The translations under genes were made by a program, and so were the position numbers. DNA of 64,000 nucleotides from Iamia sp963728655 (GTDB lineage Bacteria; Actinomycetota; Acidimicrobiia; Acidimicrobiales; Iamiaceae), in the NCBI GenBank assembly GCA_963728655.1, contig CAVSLD010000006.1:248001-312000 (forward strand), written 5' to 3'. Below are positions 43,414-52,642 of the stretch, piece after piece. Each line of letters begins with the position of its first letter. Positions within the stretch are counted from its first letter, which is position 1. The notes under the pieces were generated by a model. The model made no database searches, had not been told where the DNA came from, and saw only the letters and a program-made list of their open reading frames with translations.

Positions 43414-44615
43414 GCACCACCGTCGCCCCGGGGCCGGTCACCTACGACCCCTACGCCTACGCCATCCACGAGGACCCGTACCCCACCTACGCCCGGCTGC
43501 GGGCCGAGGCCCCCGTGTACCGCAACGAGGAGCACGGCTTCTGGGCGCTGTCCCACCACGGGGACGTGATCGAGGGCTTCCGCGACACCGCCTCGTACTC
43601 CTCGGCCCACGGCGTGTCGCTCGACCCCGCCGCCTCCGGGCCGCACGCCCACCGGACGATGTCGTTCCTGGCCATGGACCCGCCTCGGCACGGGCGCATG
43701 CGGGGCCTGGTGTCGCGAGGCTTCACGCCCCGCCGGGTGCTCGACCTCGAGCCCCGCATCCGGGAGATCACCACCGGGTACCTCGACCAGGCGCTCGACC
43801 GGCGGTCGTTCGACTTCATCGGCGAGCTGGCCGGGAAGCTGCCCATGGACGTGATCTCCGAGCTCGTCGGCGTGCCGGTGGAGGACCGGGCCGAGCTGCG
43901 GCGGCTGTCGGACCTGCTGGTGCACCGTGAGGACGGCGTCACCGACGTCCCCCACGAGGGCATGGAGGCCGCCCTCCACCTGGCCGGCTACTACGCCGAC
44001 ATGATCGCGGCGCGCCGGGCGCAGCGCACCGACGACCTCACGTCCGCCCTCATCGACGCCGAGGTCGACGGCGACCGCCTCACCGACGACGACATCACCG
44101 CCTTCCTCTTCCTGATGGTCGTGGCCGGCAACGAGACCACGACCAAGCTGCTGGGCAACGCCTGGTACTGGGCCTGGCGGAACCCCGACGAGCGGACCAA
44201 GCCCTTCGGCGACGTGGCGTGCGTGCCCGAGTGGGTGGAGGAGACCCTCCGCTACGACACCTCCAGCCAGATGCTGGCCCGGGTCGCGACCGGCGACCTC
44301 ACCGTCCGGGGCACCACCATCCCCGCCGGCGACCGCGTGCTGCTGCTGGTCGGCTCGGCCAACCGCGACGAGGACGTGTTCCCCGAGGCCGACCGCTACG
44401 CCATCGGGCGCGACACCGGTGACCTGGCCAGCTTCGGCTTCGGCCGCCACTTCTGCCTGGGGGCCTCGCTGGCCCGACTCGAGGCCCGGGTGTGCCTGGA
44501 GGAGCTGGTGCGCCGGGTGGCCGACTACGACGTCGACCCCGACGGCATCGAGCGGGTGCACAGCGTCAACGTCCGTGGCCTGGCCACCCTCCCCACCACG
44601 GTCACCCCCCGATGA
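43410..44615 (+). CDS. cytochrome P450, CYP123-like
   Basis: 401 residues. ARLRAEAPVYRNEEHGFWALSHHGDVIEG opens the fold. The I-helix is VVAGNETTTKLLGNA, ExxR is in VEETLRYDTSSQML, and the haem-Cys loop is FGFGRHFCLGASLARLEARV. A soluble class-I type P450 that needs a ferredoxin. Its place between the TetR and SDR genes and beside CYP51 matches CYP123 of mycobacteria; substrate unknown. It overlaps the TetR gene and may be coupled to a tiny downstream frame. Confidence 0.85.
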   Translation: MSTTVAPGPVTYDPYAYAIHEDPYPTYARLRAEAPVYRNEEHGFWALSHHGDVIEGFRDTASYSSAHGVSLDPAASGPHAHRTMSFLAMDPPRHGRMRGLVSRGFTPRRVLDLEPRIREITTGYLDQALDRRSFDFIGELAGKLPMDVISELVGVPVEDRAELRRLSDLLVHREDGVTDVPHEGMEAALHLAGYYADMIAARRAQRTDDLTSALIDAEVDGDRLTDDDITAFLFLMVVAGNETTTKLLGNAWYWAWRNPDERTKPFGDVACVPEWVEETLRYDTSSQMLARVATGDLTVRGTTIPAGDRVLLLVGSANRDEDVFPEADRYAIGRDTGDLASFGFGRHFCLGASLARLEARVCLEELVRRVADYDVDPDGIERVHSVNVRGLATLPTTVTPR

Positions 44616-44746
44616 TGGCCGCGCCACCCACCCCCGCCCCGCCCCTGCCGTCCGCCCGGACCGGCGACCGATCGCGCTGCTCCGGCGACGCGTCTGGTCG
44701 CTGGTTCGCAGGGATCGCCGCGAGGCCGGACGCGGGGAGGCGCTGA
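44612..44746 (+). CDS. possible 44-residue peptide bridging P450 and SDR genes
   Basis: ATG 44612 overlaps the P450 stop (ATGA), and its own stop overlaps the SDR start as TGATG. Pro/Ala/Arg rich with no recognisable motif. Only the double overlap speaks for it. Confidence 0.25.
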   Translation: MMAAPPTPAPPLPSARTGDRSRCSGDASGRWFAGIAARPDAGRR

Positions 44747-45555
44747 TGCCGCGGTTCGAGCCCCACCCCGTGCGGCGACCCGCGGTCGTCACCGGCGCCT
44801 CGTCGGGCATCGGCACCGCCGTCGCGCTCCAGCTGGGCGCCCTGGGCCACCCCGTCATCCTCGGCGCCCGCCGGGTCGAGCGCTGCGAGGAGGTGGCGGC
44901 CAAGCTCCGGGCCGACGGCGGCCAGGCCGTGGCCCTGCCCCTCGACCTCACCGACGGCGCCTCCGTCGACGCGTTCGCAACCGCCGCCGAGGCGGCGCAC
45001 GGCCCGATCGAGATCGTGGTGAGCAACGCCGGGGAGGTGCTGCCCCAGACCACGATCGCCACCCCGCCCGACGACTTCACCCGCCAGGTGCAGGTGAACC
45101 TGCTGGGCGCCCAGCGCCTGGTGGCCGGCCTGGTGCCGGCCATGGTCGAGCGGGGCCGGGGCGACGTGGTCTTCGTGACCTCCGACGTCGTCCGCGTCCC
45201 CCGTCCCCGGATGTCGGCCTACGTCACCTCCAAGGCCGGTCTCGAGGCCATGGCCCGGGTGCTCCAGATGGAGACCGAGGGCACCGGCGTGCGGGTGGGC
45301 ATCGTCCGCCCCGGCCCGTCGTCCACCGAGCAGGGCACGACCTGGAGCGAGGAGGTCGTGGTCGAGACGGTGGAGGAGTGGAACCGCTGGGGCCTGCTCC
45401 GCCACGGCGGCTACCTCCGCCCCGGCGACGTGGCCAACGCGGTGGTCGCGGTGATCTCCACGCCCCGCGGCACCCACCTGACCCTGGTCGAGGTCGAGCC
45501 CGAGGCCCCTCCGACCCCCCATCCGCCCGTCTCCCCAGGAGGCCCCCCGGCATGA
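44746..45555 (+). CDS. short-chain dehydrogenase/reductase
   Basis: 269 residues. The cofactor loop AVVTGASSGIGTAVALQL, SNAGEVLPQ (NAG motif), the catalytic Ser in VVFVTSDVVRV and YVTSKAG (YxxxK) define a classical SDR. It oxidises or reduces an alcohol/ketone with NAD(P), likely a sterol or its product, given its place between CYP123-like and CYP51 genes. GGGGAGG precedes the ATG and its stop overlaps the CYP51 ATG. Confidence 0.85.
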   Translation: MPRFEPHPVRRPAVVTGASSGIGTAVALQLGALGHPVILGARRVERCEEVAAKLRADGGQAVALPLDLTDGASVDAFATAAEAAHGPIEIVVSNAGEVLPQTTIATPPDDFTRQVQVNLLGAQRLVAGLVPAMVERGRGDVVFVTSDVVRVPRPRMSAYVTSKAGLEAMARVLQMETEGTGVRVGIVRPGPSSTEQGTTWSEEVVVETVEEWNRWGLLRHGGYLRPGDVANAVVAVISTPRGTHLTLVEVEPEAPPTPHPPVSPGGPPA

Positions 45556-46929
45556 CCGCGACCGAGACGCCCACCGCCCCCACCGAGCCACCCATCGTCT
45601 CCGGCGACGACGGGGGCACCGGCCACCTCGAGGAGCTGCGGCGCGACCCCCTCGGGCTCATGGCCCGCACCCGCGCCGAGTGCGGCGATGCCGGGCGGTT
45701 CCGGCTGGCGGGCGAGGAGGTCGTGCTGCTGACCGGGCCGGAGGCCAACGAGGCCTTCTTCCGGGCGCCCGACGAGGACCTCGACCAGGCCGCCGCCTAC
45801 CCGTTCATGACGCCGATCTTCGGTGAGGGCGTGGTGTTCGACGCCCCGCCCGAGCGACGCAAGGAGATGCTCCACAACCAGGCCCTGCGCGACAAGTTCA
45901 TGCGGGGCCACGCCGAGACCATCGCCGGCGAGGTGGAGCGCATGGTGGCGGGATGGGGCGACGAGGGCGAGATCGACCTCCTGGACTGGTTCGCCGAGCT
46001 CACCATCTACACGTCGTCGGCCTGCCTGGTCGGCCACCGCTTCCGCGAGCAGCTCGACGGGCGCTTCGCCGCGCTCTACCACGACCTCGAGCAGGGCACC
46101 GACGCCCTGGCCTACGTCGACCCCTACGCCCCGGCATCGAGAGCTTCCGCCGTCGCGACGAGGCCCGCGTCGGGCTCGTCGCCCTGGTGCAGGAGATCAT
46201 GGACGGCCGCGCCGCGGAGGACCCGCCGCCCGACGACGAGCGCGACCTGCTCGACGTGCTCATGTCGATCAAGGAGGCCGACGGCACCGATCGCTTCAGC
46301 GCCGACGAGGTCACCGGCATGTTCATCTCCATGATGTTCGCCGGGCACCACACCACCTCCGGGACCGCGGCGTGGACGCTCATCGAGCTGCTCCGCCACC
46401 CCGAGGAGATGGCGGCGGTGCGGGCCGAGCTCGACGAGCTCTTCGCCGACGGCTCCGAGGTCAGCTTCCAGGCCCTGCGGGAGATCCCCCGGCTGGAGGC
46501 TGCCATCAAGGAGGCCCTGCGCCTCCACCCGCCGCTGATCCTCGTGCTGCGGAGGGCCACCCGCGACCTCGACCTGGCCGGCCACGCCGTCGGCCGAGGG
46601 CAGCCTCGTCGGCGCCTCGCTGTCGGTGTCGAACCGCCTGCCCGAGGCCTTCCCCGAGCCCGACGCCTTCCGCCCCGAGCGCTACCTCGACCCCCGTCAC
46701 GAGGACCTGGACAACCCCTGGAGCTGGGTCCCCTTCGGCGGGGGTCGCCACCGCTGCGTGGGCGCGGCCTTCGCCCTCATGCAGCTCAAGGCCATCTTCT
46801 GCGTGCTCCTCCAGGACTGGGACATGGGCCTGGCCCAGCCCGCCGGAGACCTACCGCAACGACCACTCGAAGATGGTCGTGCAGCTGGCCCAGCCCTGCG
46901 CCGCGACCTACCGGCGGAGGGCGCGCTGA
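45552..46929 (+). CDS. cyp51: cytochrome P450 CYP51, sterol 14-alpha-demethylase, three frameshifts
   Basis: Restored length is about 460 residues. CYP51 marks: AYPFMTPIFGEGVVFDAPPE near residue 75, the I-helix MFAGHHTTSGTAAWTLIEL, ExxR in KEALRLHPPLILVLRR, the haem loop PFGGGRHRCVGAAFALMQ and the near-universal ending NDHSKMVVQLAQPC. It removes the 14-alpha-methyl group of sterols; bacterial CYP51 occurs mainly in actinomycetes and methanotrophs. Breaks lie at about 46134 (one missing G in GGG), about 46595 and about 46848 (lost GC/CG units). SD AGGAGG and ATGA overlap with the SDR set the start; the ferredoxin overlaps its stop as TGATG. Confidence 0.88.
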
Positions 46930-47130
46930 TGGGCTGGCGGGTCGTCGTCGACGAGGACCTCTGCCAGGGCCACGGCACCTGCGAGGGCGAGGCGCCCGGG
47001 GTGTTCGCGGTCGTCCAAGGAGGGGGACCTGACGGTCCTCGTCGAGCGCCCGGCCGACGACCAGCGCGGGGCGGTCGAGGCCGCCGTGAGGTACTGCCCG
47101 ACCCACGCCCTGTCGATCCAGGAGGACTGA
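46929..47130 (+). CDS. [3Fe-4S]-type ferredoxin, P450 partner, one frameshift
   Basis: 67 residues when repaired. VVVDEDLCQGHGTCEGEAPGVF contains CxxxxxC, and RYCPTHALSIQED supplies the last Cys before Pro, the pattern of P450-linked 3Fe-4S ferredoxins. The frame breaks at about 47014; GTCTCC read as GTCC restores VVSKEGDLTVLVE. It carries electrons from a reductase to CYP51 and perhaps the other P450s here. No ferredoxin reductase is seen in the window. Confidence 0.88.
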
Positions 47131-47131
47131 C

Positions 47132-47355
<224 letters not shown>

Positions 47356-47359
<4 letters not shown>

Positions 47360-48833
47360 CCCTGCGCGACGACGGGCTCGACGTCCTGCTGGTCGACGGG
47401 GAGCTGCGACCGGCGGCCTCCGGCGCCACCTTCGAGACGATCGACCCGGCCACCGAGGAGGTCCTCGGGGTCGCCGCCGACGCCGGCGACGCCGACCTCG
47501 ACGCCGCCGTCGGGGCAGCGCGGCGGGCCTTCGACGAGGCACCTGGGCCACCGACGTCGCCCTGCGGGTGCGGTGCCTGCGCCAGCTCCGCGACGCCCTG
47601 CAGGCCCACGGCGAGGAGATGCGCGACCTCACCACCGCCGAGGTCGGGGCGCCCACCTTCCTCACCCACGGGCCCCAGTACGACGTGCCCGTCGCCGACC
47701 TCGGGTTCGCCGCCGACCTGGCCGAGTCCTACGAGTGGCGCACCGACCTGGGCGAGGCCGCCCCATGGGCATGCCGTCGCACCGCTGGCTGCTGCGCGAG
47801 CCGGTCGGGCGTGGTCGGGGCCATCACCCCGTGGAACTTCCCCCACCAGATCAACCTGGCCAAGCTGGGCCCGGCCCTGGCCGCCGGCTGCACCGTCGTG
47901 CTCAAGGCCGCACCCGACACCCCGTGGGCCGCCAGCGCGGTGGGCCGCATCATCGCCACCGAGACCGACATCCCGGCCGGCGTGGTCAACGTCGTCACCT
48001 CCGTCGGACCACGCGGTCGGGGCCCGGCTCTCCATCGACCCGCGGGTCGACCTGGTGTCGTTCACCGGCTCCACCGCCACCGGCCGGAAGGTGATGGCCG
48101 GCGGCGTCGGAGACCCTGAAGCGGGTGTTCCTGGAGCTGGGCGGCAAGTCCGCCTTCGTCGTCCTCGACGACGCCGAGGTCGGCCTCAGCCGCCGGGCAT
48201 GGCCGCCTTCATGGTCTGCACCCACGCCGGCCAGGGCTGTGCCATCACCACCCGGCTGCTGCTGCCCCGGGCCCGCTTCGACGAGGGCGTCGACGCCGTG
48301 GTCGCGGCCATGGCCGGCCTCGCGGCCGGCGACCCGTGGGACGCCGGGCACCATCTGCGGTCCGCTGATCTCGGCCCGCCAGCGCGACCGGGTGGAGGGC
48401 TACCTGGCCCTGGCGCAGCGAGGAGGGCGGCTCCTTCGCCTGCGGCGGCGGCCGACCGGCCGACCGTGACGAGGGGTTCTTCGTCGAGCCGACCCTGGTC
48501 GTCGGCGTGGGCAACGACGCCCGGGTGGCCCGCGAGGAGATCTTCGGCCCTGTCCTCGTGGCCATCCCCCACGACGGCGACGACGACGCCGTCGGCCCTC
48601 GCCAACGACTCGCGTCTACGGCCTGTCCGGCTCGGTCTACGCCGGCGACCCCGAGCGGGCCTGGGCCGTGGCCCGGCGCGTGCGCACCGGGCACCGTGAG
48701 CGTGAACGGCGGGCTCTGGTACGGCGGCGACGTGCCCTTCGGCGGCTACAAGCAGTCCGGCGTGGGCCGGGAGATGGGCGTCCTCGGCTTCGAGGAGTAC
48801 ACCGAGGCCAAGTCGGTGGCCGAGCCCGCATGA
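47356..48833 (+). CDS. aldehyde dehydrogenase (AldA-like), about eleven frameshifts
   Basis: Read across frames it is a complete NAD-type aldehyde dehydrogenase of about 497 residues: LVDGELRPAASGATFETIDPAT, VVGAITPWNFPHQINLAKLGPALAAG, LVSFTGSTATGRKVM, the catalytic Glu in FLELGGKSAFVV, Cys in HAGQGCAI and REEIFGPVL, then VPFGGYKQSGVGRE. Breaks lie near 47541, 47762, 47810, 48005, 48107, 48190, 48346, 48427, 48590, 48617 and 48692. Most vanish if one GC, CG, GT or CA unit is restored. It would oxidise aldehydes made by the P450s or dehydrogenases beside it. Confidence 0.85.
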
Positions 48834-48873
48834 CCGCGCACCCCCGCACCCCGATCACCACCAGGAGGACGAC

Positions 48874-49640
48874 GTGACCGACCGGAACCGACGGTTCGAG
48901 GAGAAGGTGGCCATCGTCACCGGCGCGGCCCGGGGGATCGGCGAGACCTACGCCCGCCGCCTGGCTGCCGAGGGCGCCGCGGTGGTCGTGGCCGACATCG
49001 ACGAGGCCGGGGCCGAGGGGGTGGCCGAAGGCCATCGAGGGCCGAGGGCGGACGGGCCGTGGGGGTGCGGGTCGACGTGGCGGACCCCGCCTCGGCCGAG
49101 GCCATGGCCGCCGCCGCGGTCGACCGGCTCGGGGGCATCGACCTCCTGGTCAACAACGCCGCCATCTACGGGGGCATGCAGATCGACATGCTCCTCACCG
49201 TCGACTGGGACTACTACAAGCGCTTCATGGCGGTGAACATGGACGGCGCCCTGCTGTGCACCCGGGCGTGCTGGCCGCACATGTCCGAGCGGGGCGGGGG
49301 CGCGGTGGTGAACCAGTCGTCCACCGCGGCCTGGCTCTACGCCGGCTTCTACGGCCTGGCCAAGGTCGGCATCAACGGCCTGACCCAGCAGCTGGCCCAC
49401 GAGCTCGGGGGCTCGGGCATCCGGGTCAACGCCATCGCCCCCGGGCCCACCGACACCGAGGCCACCCGTGACGTCGTGCCCGAGTCGATCGTGAGGGACC
49501 TGGTGAAGGGCTTGGCCCTGAAGCGCCAGGGCACCCCGGACGACATGGCCGACATGCTCCTGTTCCTGCTCTCCGACGAGGCCAGCTGGATCACCGGCCA
49601 CATCTTCAACGTCGACGGCGGACAGGTCGTGCGGGGCTGA
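48874..49640 (+). CDS. short-chain dehydrogenase/reductase, frameshifted
   Basis: FEEKVAIVTGAARGIGETYARRLA is the cofactor loop, NNAAIYGGMQ the NNAG-type motif, VVNQSSTAAWLYAGFYGLAKVG holds Ser and YxxxK, and GHIFNVDGGQVVRG the usual ending. Two breaks near 49029 and 49036 separate the first part; GAGAAG read as GAAG restores VAEKAIEAEGG. Restored length about 256 residues. The GTG has an AGGAGG upstream, and the stop overlaps the next ATG as TGATG. Equivalent to the SDR after aldA in the mycobacterial cluster. Confidence 0.85.
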
Positions 49641-50512
49641 TGGGCGCCGGGTCCGACGGTCGAGAGGGTCGGCTGGGTCGGGCTGGGCAACATCGGCGCA
49701 CCGATGGCCCGGCGTCTCCTCGACCACCCCGGCGGCCTGGTCGCCTGCGACGTGGTCGAGGCGGCCACCGCGCCCTTCGCCGAGGCGGGGGCCGACGACG
49801 ACCACCGACCCGGCCGAGGTCACCGCGGGCGGCGCCACCCTCGTGTCGGTCATGGTGCGCGACGACGCCCAGGTGCGCGACGTGGTGGCCGCCCTCGTGC
49901 CCGGAGCCCGGCCGGGCACGGTCATCGCCGTGCACTCGACCATCGCGGCGGAGACGGCCGAGGACCTGGCCGCCGAGGTGGGCGCAGCAGGGCTCCACCT
50001 GGTCGATGCCCCCGTGAGCGGCGGCGCCATGGGCGCGGCCACCGGGCGCCTGGCCGTGATGGCCGGCGGCGATGCCGGTGCGGTCGACCGTCTCCGGGAG
50101 CCGTTCGGGCGCTTCGCCGACCTGGTCGTGCACTTCGGCCCGTCCGGTGCCGGGCACCCGGGCCAAGATCGCCCGCAACCTGGTCACCTTCGCGTCCTTC
50201 GTGGCCGTCGCCGAGGCCCAGGCCCTGGCCGCCGCGGCCGGGCTGGACCTGGCCGCGCTCGGCGACGTGGTGCGCCACTCCGACGCCGTCACCGGCGGAG
50301 CGGGCTCGGTCATGATCCGCCCCGAGACGGGGCCGCTCGGCGTCGACGACGGCCTCCGGCCCATCTTCGAGCACACGCGGGCGCTGGGGGAGAAGGACCT
50401 GGGCCTGGCGGTGGCGCTGGGGGAGGCCCTCGGCGTCCCCACGCCCGTGGCATCATCCGCGCTCGACCTCCTGGCCGCCGGCCTGGGGGTCCCCCACGAG
50501 GAGGACCGATGA
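49640..50512 (+). CDS. 3-hydroxyisobutyrate dehydrogenase-family protein, three frameshifts
   Basis: The Rossmann loop VGWVGLGNIGAPMARRLL is near the start, then HSTIAAETAEDLAAEVGAAGLHLVDAPVSGGAMGA, the family's substrate signature, and KIARNLVTFASFVAVAEA with the catalytic Lys region. Breaks lie near 49657 (GACACGG or GACGCGG), 49788 (a lost CG) and 50158 (GCACACC read as GCACC). Restored length is about 292 residues. It uses NAD(P) on a beta-hydroxy acid. The ATG overlaps the SDR stop and its stop overlaps the CYP142 ATG. Confidence 0.85.
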
Positions 50513-51708
50513 CCCGTCGCGCCGAGCACCCCACCCGGGACGACGTCGACTTCGTCTCCGGCGACTTCTGGGGGCGCGATCCCCAGGAGGAGCTGCGCTG
50601 GGTCCGGGAGAACGCGCCGGTCTACTGGGACGGGCGGGCCTGGGGGATCAGCCGCTACGACGACCTGCGGGCCATCTCCAAGGACCCCGCCACCTTCTCC
50701 AACGCCGGCGGGATCCGTCCCGGCACCCCGGCCATCCCCATGATGATCGACATGGACGACCCCGCCCACATGAAGCGGCGGAAGCTGGTGAACCGGGGCT
50801 TCACCCCCAAGCAGGTCCGGGCCCAGGAGCCGGCGGTGCGCCGGGCGTGCGACCAGATCATCGACGAGGTCTGCGAGCGGGGCGAGTGCGACCTCGTCAC
50901 CGACGTGGCCGCCTGGCTGCCCATGATCATGATCGGCGACGCCCTCGGGGTGGCCCCGGAGGACCGCGAGCAGCTGCTGGAGTGGTCCGACGCCATGCTG
51001 TCGGCCCTCACCGGCAAGGACGACATGGCCGACAAGGCGGCCGCGGCCTTCACCGGCTACACCGAGTTCGCCCTGGCCACCATCGCCGATCGGCGGGCCA
51101 CGCCGCGCGACGACCTCATGTCCACCCTGGTCCACGCCGAGGTCGACGGCGACCGGCTGGCCGACGACGAGGTGCTGCACGAGTCCCTGCTGATCCTCAT
51201 CGGTGGCGACGAGACGACCCGCCACGTCATCAGTGGCGGCATGTTCCAGATCCTCACCGTCCCCGGTGCCCGCGACCGCCTGGTCGAGGACCCCGGTCTC
51301 CTGCCCCTCGCGGTCGAGGAGATGCTGCGGTGGGTGTCGCCCATCAAGAACATGGCCCGCACCGCCACCCGCGACGTCGAGCTGCGGGGCCAGGTGATCG
51401 CCGAGGGCGACGAGCTGCTCCTGCTCTACGGGTCGGCCAACCGCGACGCCGAGGCCTTCGCCTCCCCCGACGCCTTCGACGTGGGTCGCACCCCCAACGA
51501 CCACGTCGCCTTCGGATTCGGCACCCACTTCTGCCTGGGCAACAGCCTCGCCCGCCTCGAGCTCACCTGCATGGTCGACCACCTGCTCCGCCGCCTCCCC
51601 GACCTCGAGGTCGTCGACGACCACGAACCCGGGTCGCGGCCGGCCAACTTCGTCTCCGGCTACGAGCACCTGCCGGTCCGCTTCACCCCCACCGCACCCG
51701 TCGGCTGA
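50509..51708 (+). CDS. cyp142: cytochrome P450 CYP142, steroid side-chain monooxygenase
   Basis: 399 residues, intact. FSNAGGIRPGTPAIPMMIDMDD near residue 65, KLVNRGFTPKQV, VCERGECDLVTDVAAWLPM, the I-helix LILIGGDETTRHVISGG, ExxR in VEEMLRWVSPIKNM, the haem loop FGFGTHFCLGNSLARLEL and the end RPANFVSGYEHLPVRFTP agree with mycobacterial CYP142 as I recall it. Like CYP125 it oxidises the cholesterol side-chain terminus. It closes the operon; a GC-rich hairpin follows. Confidence 0.9.
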   Translation: MTRRAEHPTRDDVDFVSGDFWGRDPQEELRWVRENAPVYWDGRAWGISRYDDLRAISKDPATFSNAGGIRPGTPAIPMMIDMDDPAHMKRRKLVNRGFTPKQVRAQEPAVRRACDQIIDEVCERGECDLVTDVAAWLPMIMIGDALGVAPEDREQLLEWSDAMLSALTGKDDMADKAAAAFTGYTEFALATIADRRATPRDDLMSTLVHAEVDGDRLADDEVLHESLLILIGGDETTRHVISGGMFQILTVPGARDRLVEDPGLLPLAVEEMLRWVSPIKNMARTATRDVELRGQVIAEGDELLLLYGSANRDAEAFASPDAFDVGRTPNDHVAFGFGTHFCLGNSLARLELTCMVDHLLRRLPDLEVVDDHEPGSRPANFVSGYEHLPVRFTPTAPVG

Positions 51709-51716
51709 CCTCGCCC

Positions 51717-51737
51717 GACCGGCCCGGGGGGCCGGTC
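51717..51737 (+). terminator. hairpin at the end of the P450 operon
   Basis: GACCGGCC and GGCCGGTC arms around CGGGG, 8 bases after the CYP142 stop. No U-tract. Confidence 0.5.
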
Positions 51738-51888
51738 GCCGAGGGGACGGGCACGAGGTGCCCCCGCTCGTCCGGGTGATGGCATCGGTCACCAGGGGCG
51801 CACCGAGATCGACGACACCGGGAGCACCAGCAGCGGAGGACCCGGCGGGGCCATCACGCTCGACGGCTGACCCGAGCCTCTCGGCCGG

Positions 51889-51906
51889 CTCTCAGCATCC
51901 TCCCAG
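51889..51906 (+). promoter_or_regulatory. tandem half-sites before the two-component operon
   Basis: CTCTCAG and CTCCCAG repeat with an 11-base period, 15 bases upstream of the regulator start. Direct repeats at one helical turn are the usual binding pattern of OmpR-type regulators, suggesting autoregulation. Confidence 0.4.
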
Positions 51907-51921
51907 GGCGCGACGACCATC

Positions 51922-52611
51922 ATGGCGGCCATGGCCGGTGAACGACTCCTGCTCGCGGACGACGACGACAACCTGCGCCTGATGCTCGAGGCGGCCCTGC
52001 GCCACACCGGCTACGAGGTCACCGCCGTCGCCTCCGGCCGCGAGGCGCTGGCCGCCGCCACCGAGTCGGCGCCGGACCTGCTGGTGCTCGACGTGATGAT
52101 GCCCGACCTCGACGGGTTCGAGGTGTGCCGCCGGCTGCGGGCCGAGGGCCGGCGCACCCCGGTCGTGTTCCTCACCGCCCGCGACGCCACCGAGGACAAG
52201 GTGCGGGGCCTCACCCTGGGGGGCGACGACTACGTGGTGAAGCCCTTCAGCCTCGACGAGCTGGTCGCCCGGACCGACGCCGTGCTGCGGCGGGCCGGGG
52301 CGCAGCGGTCGGGCAGCGTCCTCGCCTGCGCCGACCTCGAGCTCGACGACGACGCCCACCGCGTCACACGGGGCGGGCACGACGTCGCCCTGTCGCCGAC
52401 CGAGTACAACCTGCTGCGGTTCCTGCTCGCCAACAAGGGCCGGGTGCTGTCGAAGGCCCAGATCCTCGACCACGTGTGGAACTACGACTTCGGCGGCGAC
52501 GGCGGCATCGTGGAGACCTACGTGGGCTACCTGCGCCGCAAGCTGGCCGGCGACCCGCAGCTCATCCACACGATCCGGGGTGTGGGCTACGTGCTGCGCG
52601 AGGACGCGTGA
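51922..52611 (+). CDS. OmpR/PhoB-type response regulator
   Basis: 229 residues. Receiver: RLLLADDDDNLRLMLEAAL, the acceptor Asp in LLVLDVMMPDLDGFEV, Thr in VFLTARD, Lys in DYVVKPFSLDE. Winged helix: LSPTEYNLLRFLLANKGRVLSKAQILDHVWN, GIVETYVGYLRRKL, IRGVGYVLRE. It closely resembles TrcR/MprA-type regulators. Cotranscribed with the kinase 31 bases downstream. ATG 51922 is the first Met; 51931 is an alternative. Confidence 0.9.
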   Translation: MAAMAGERLLLADDDDNLRLMLEAALRHTGYEVTAVASGREALAAATESAPDLLVLDVMMPDLDGFEVCRRLRAEGRRTPVVFLTARDATEDKVRGLTLGGDDYVVKPFSLDELVARTDAVLRRAGAQRSGSVLACADLELDDDAHRVTRGGHDVALSPTEYNLLRFLLANKGRVLSKAQILDHVWNYDFGGDGGIVETYVGYLRRKLAGDPQLIHTIRGVGYVLREDA

Positions 52612-52642
52612 GCGGGCGTCGGCGCCGCCGGCGCGCCCGACG

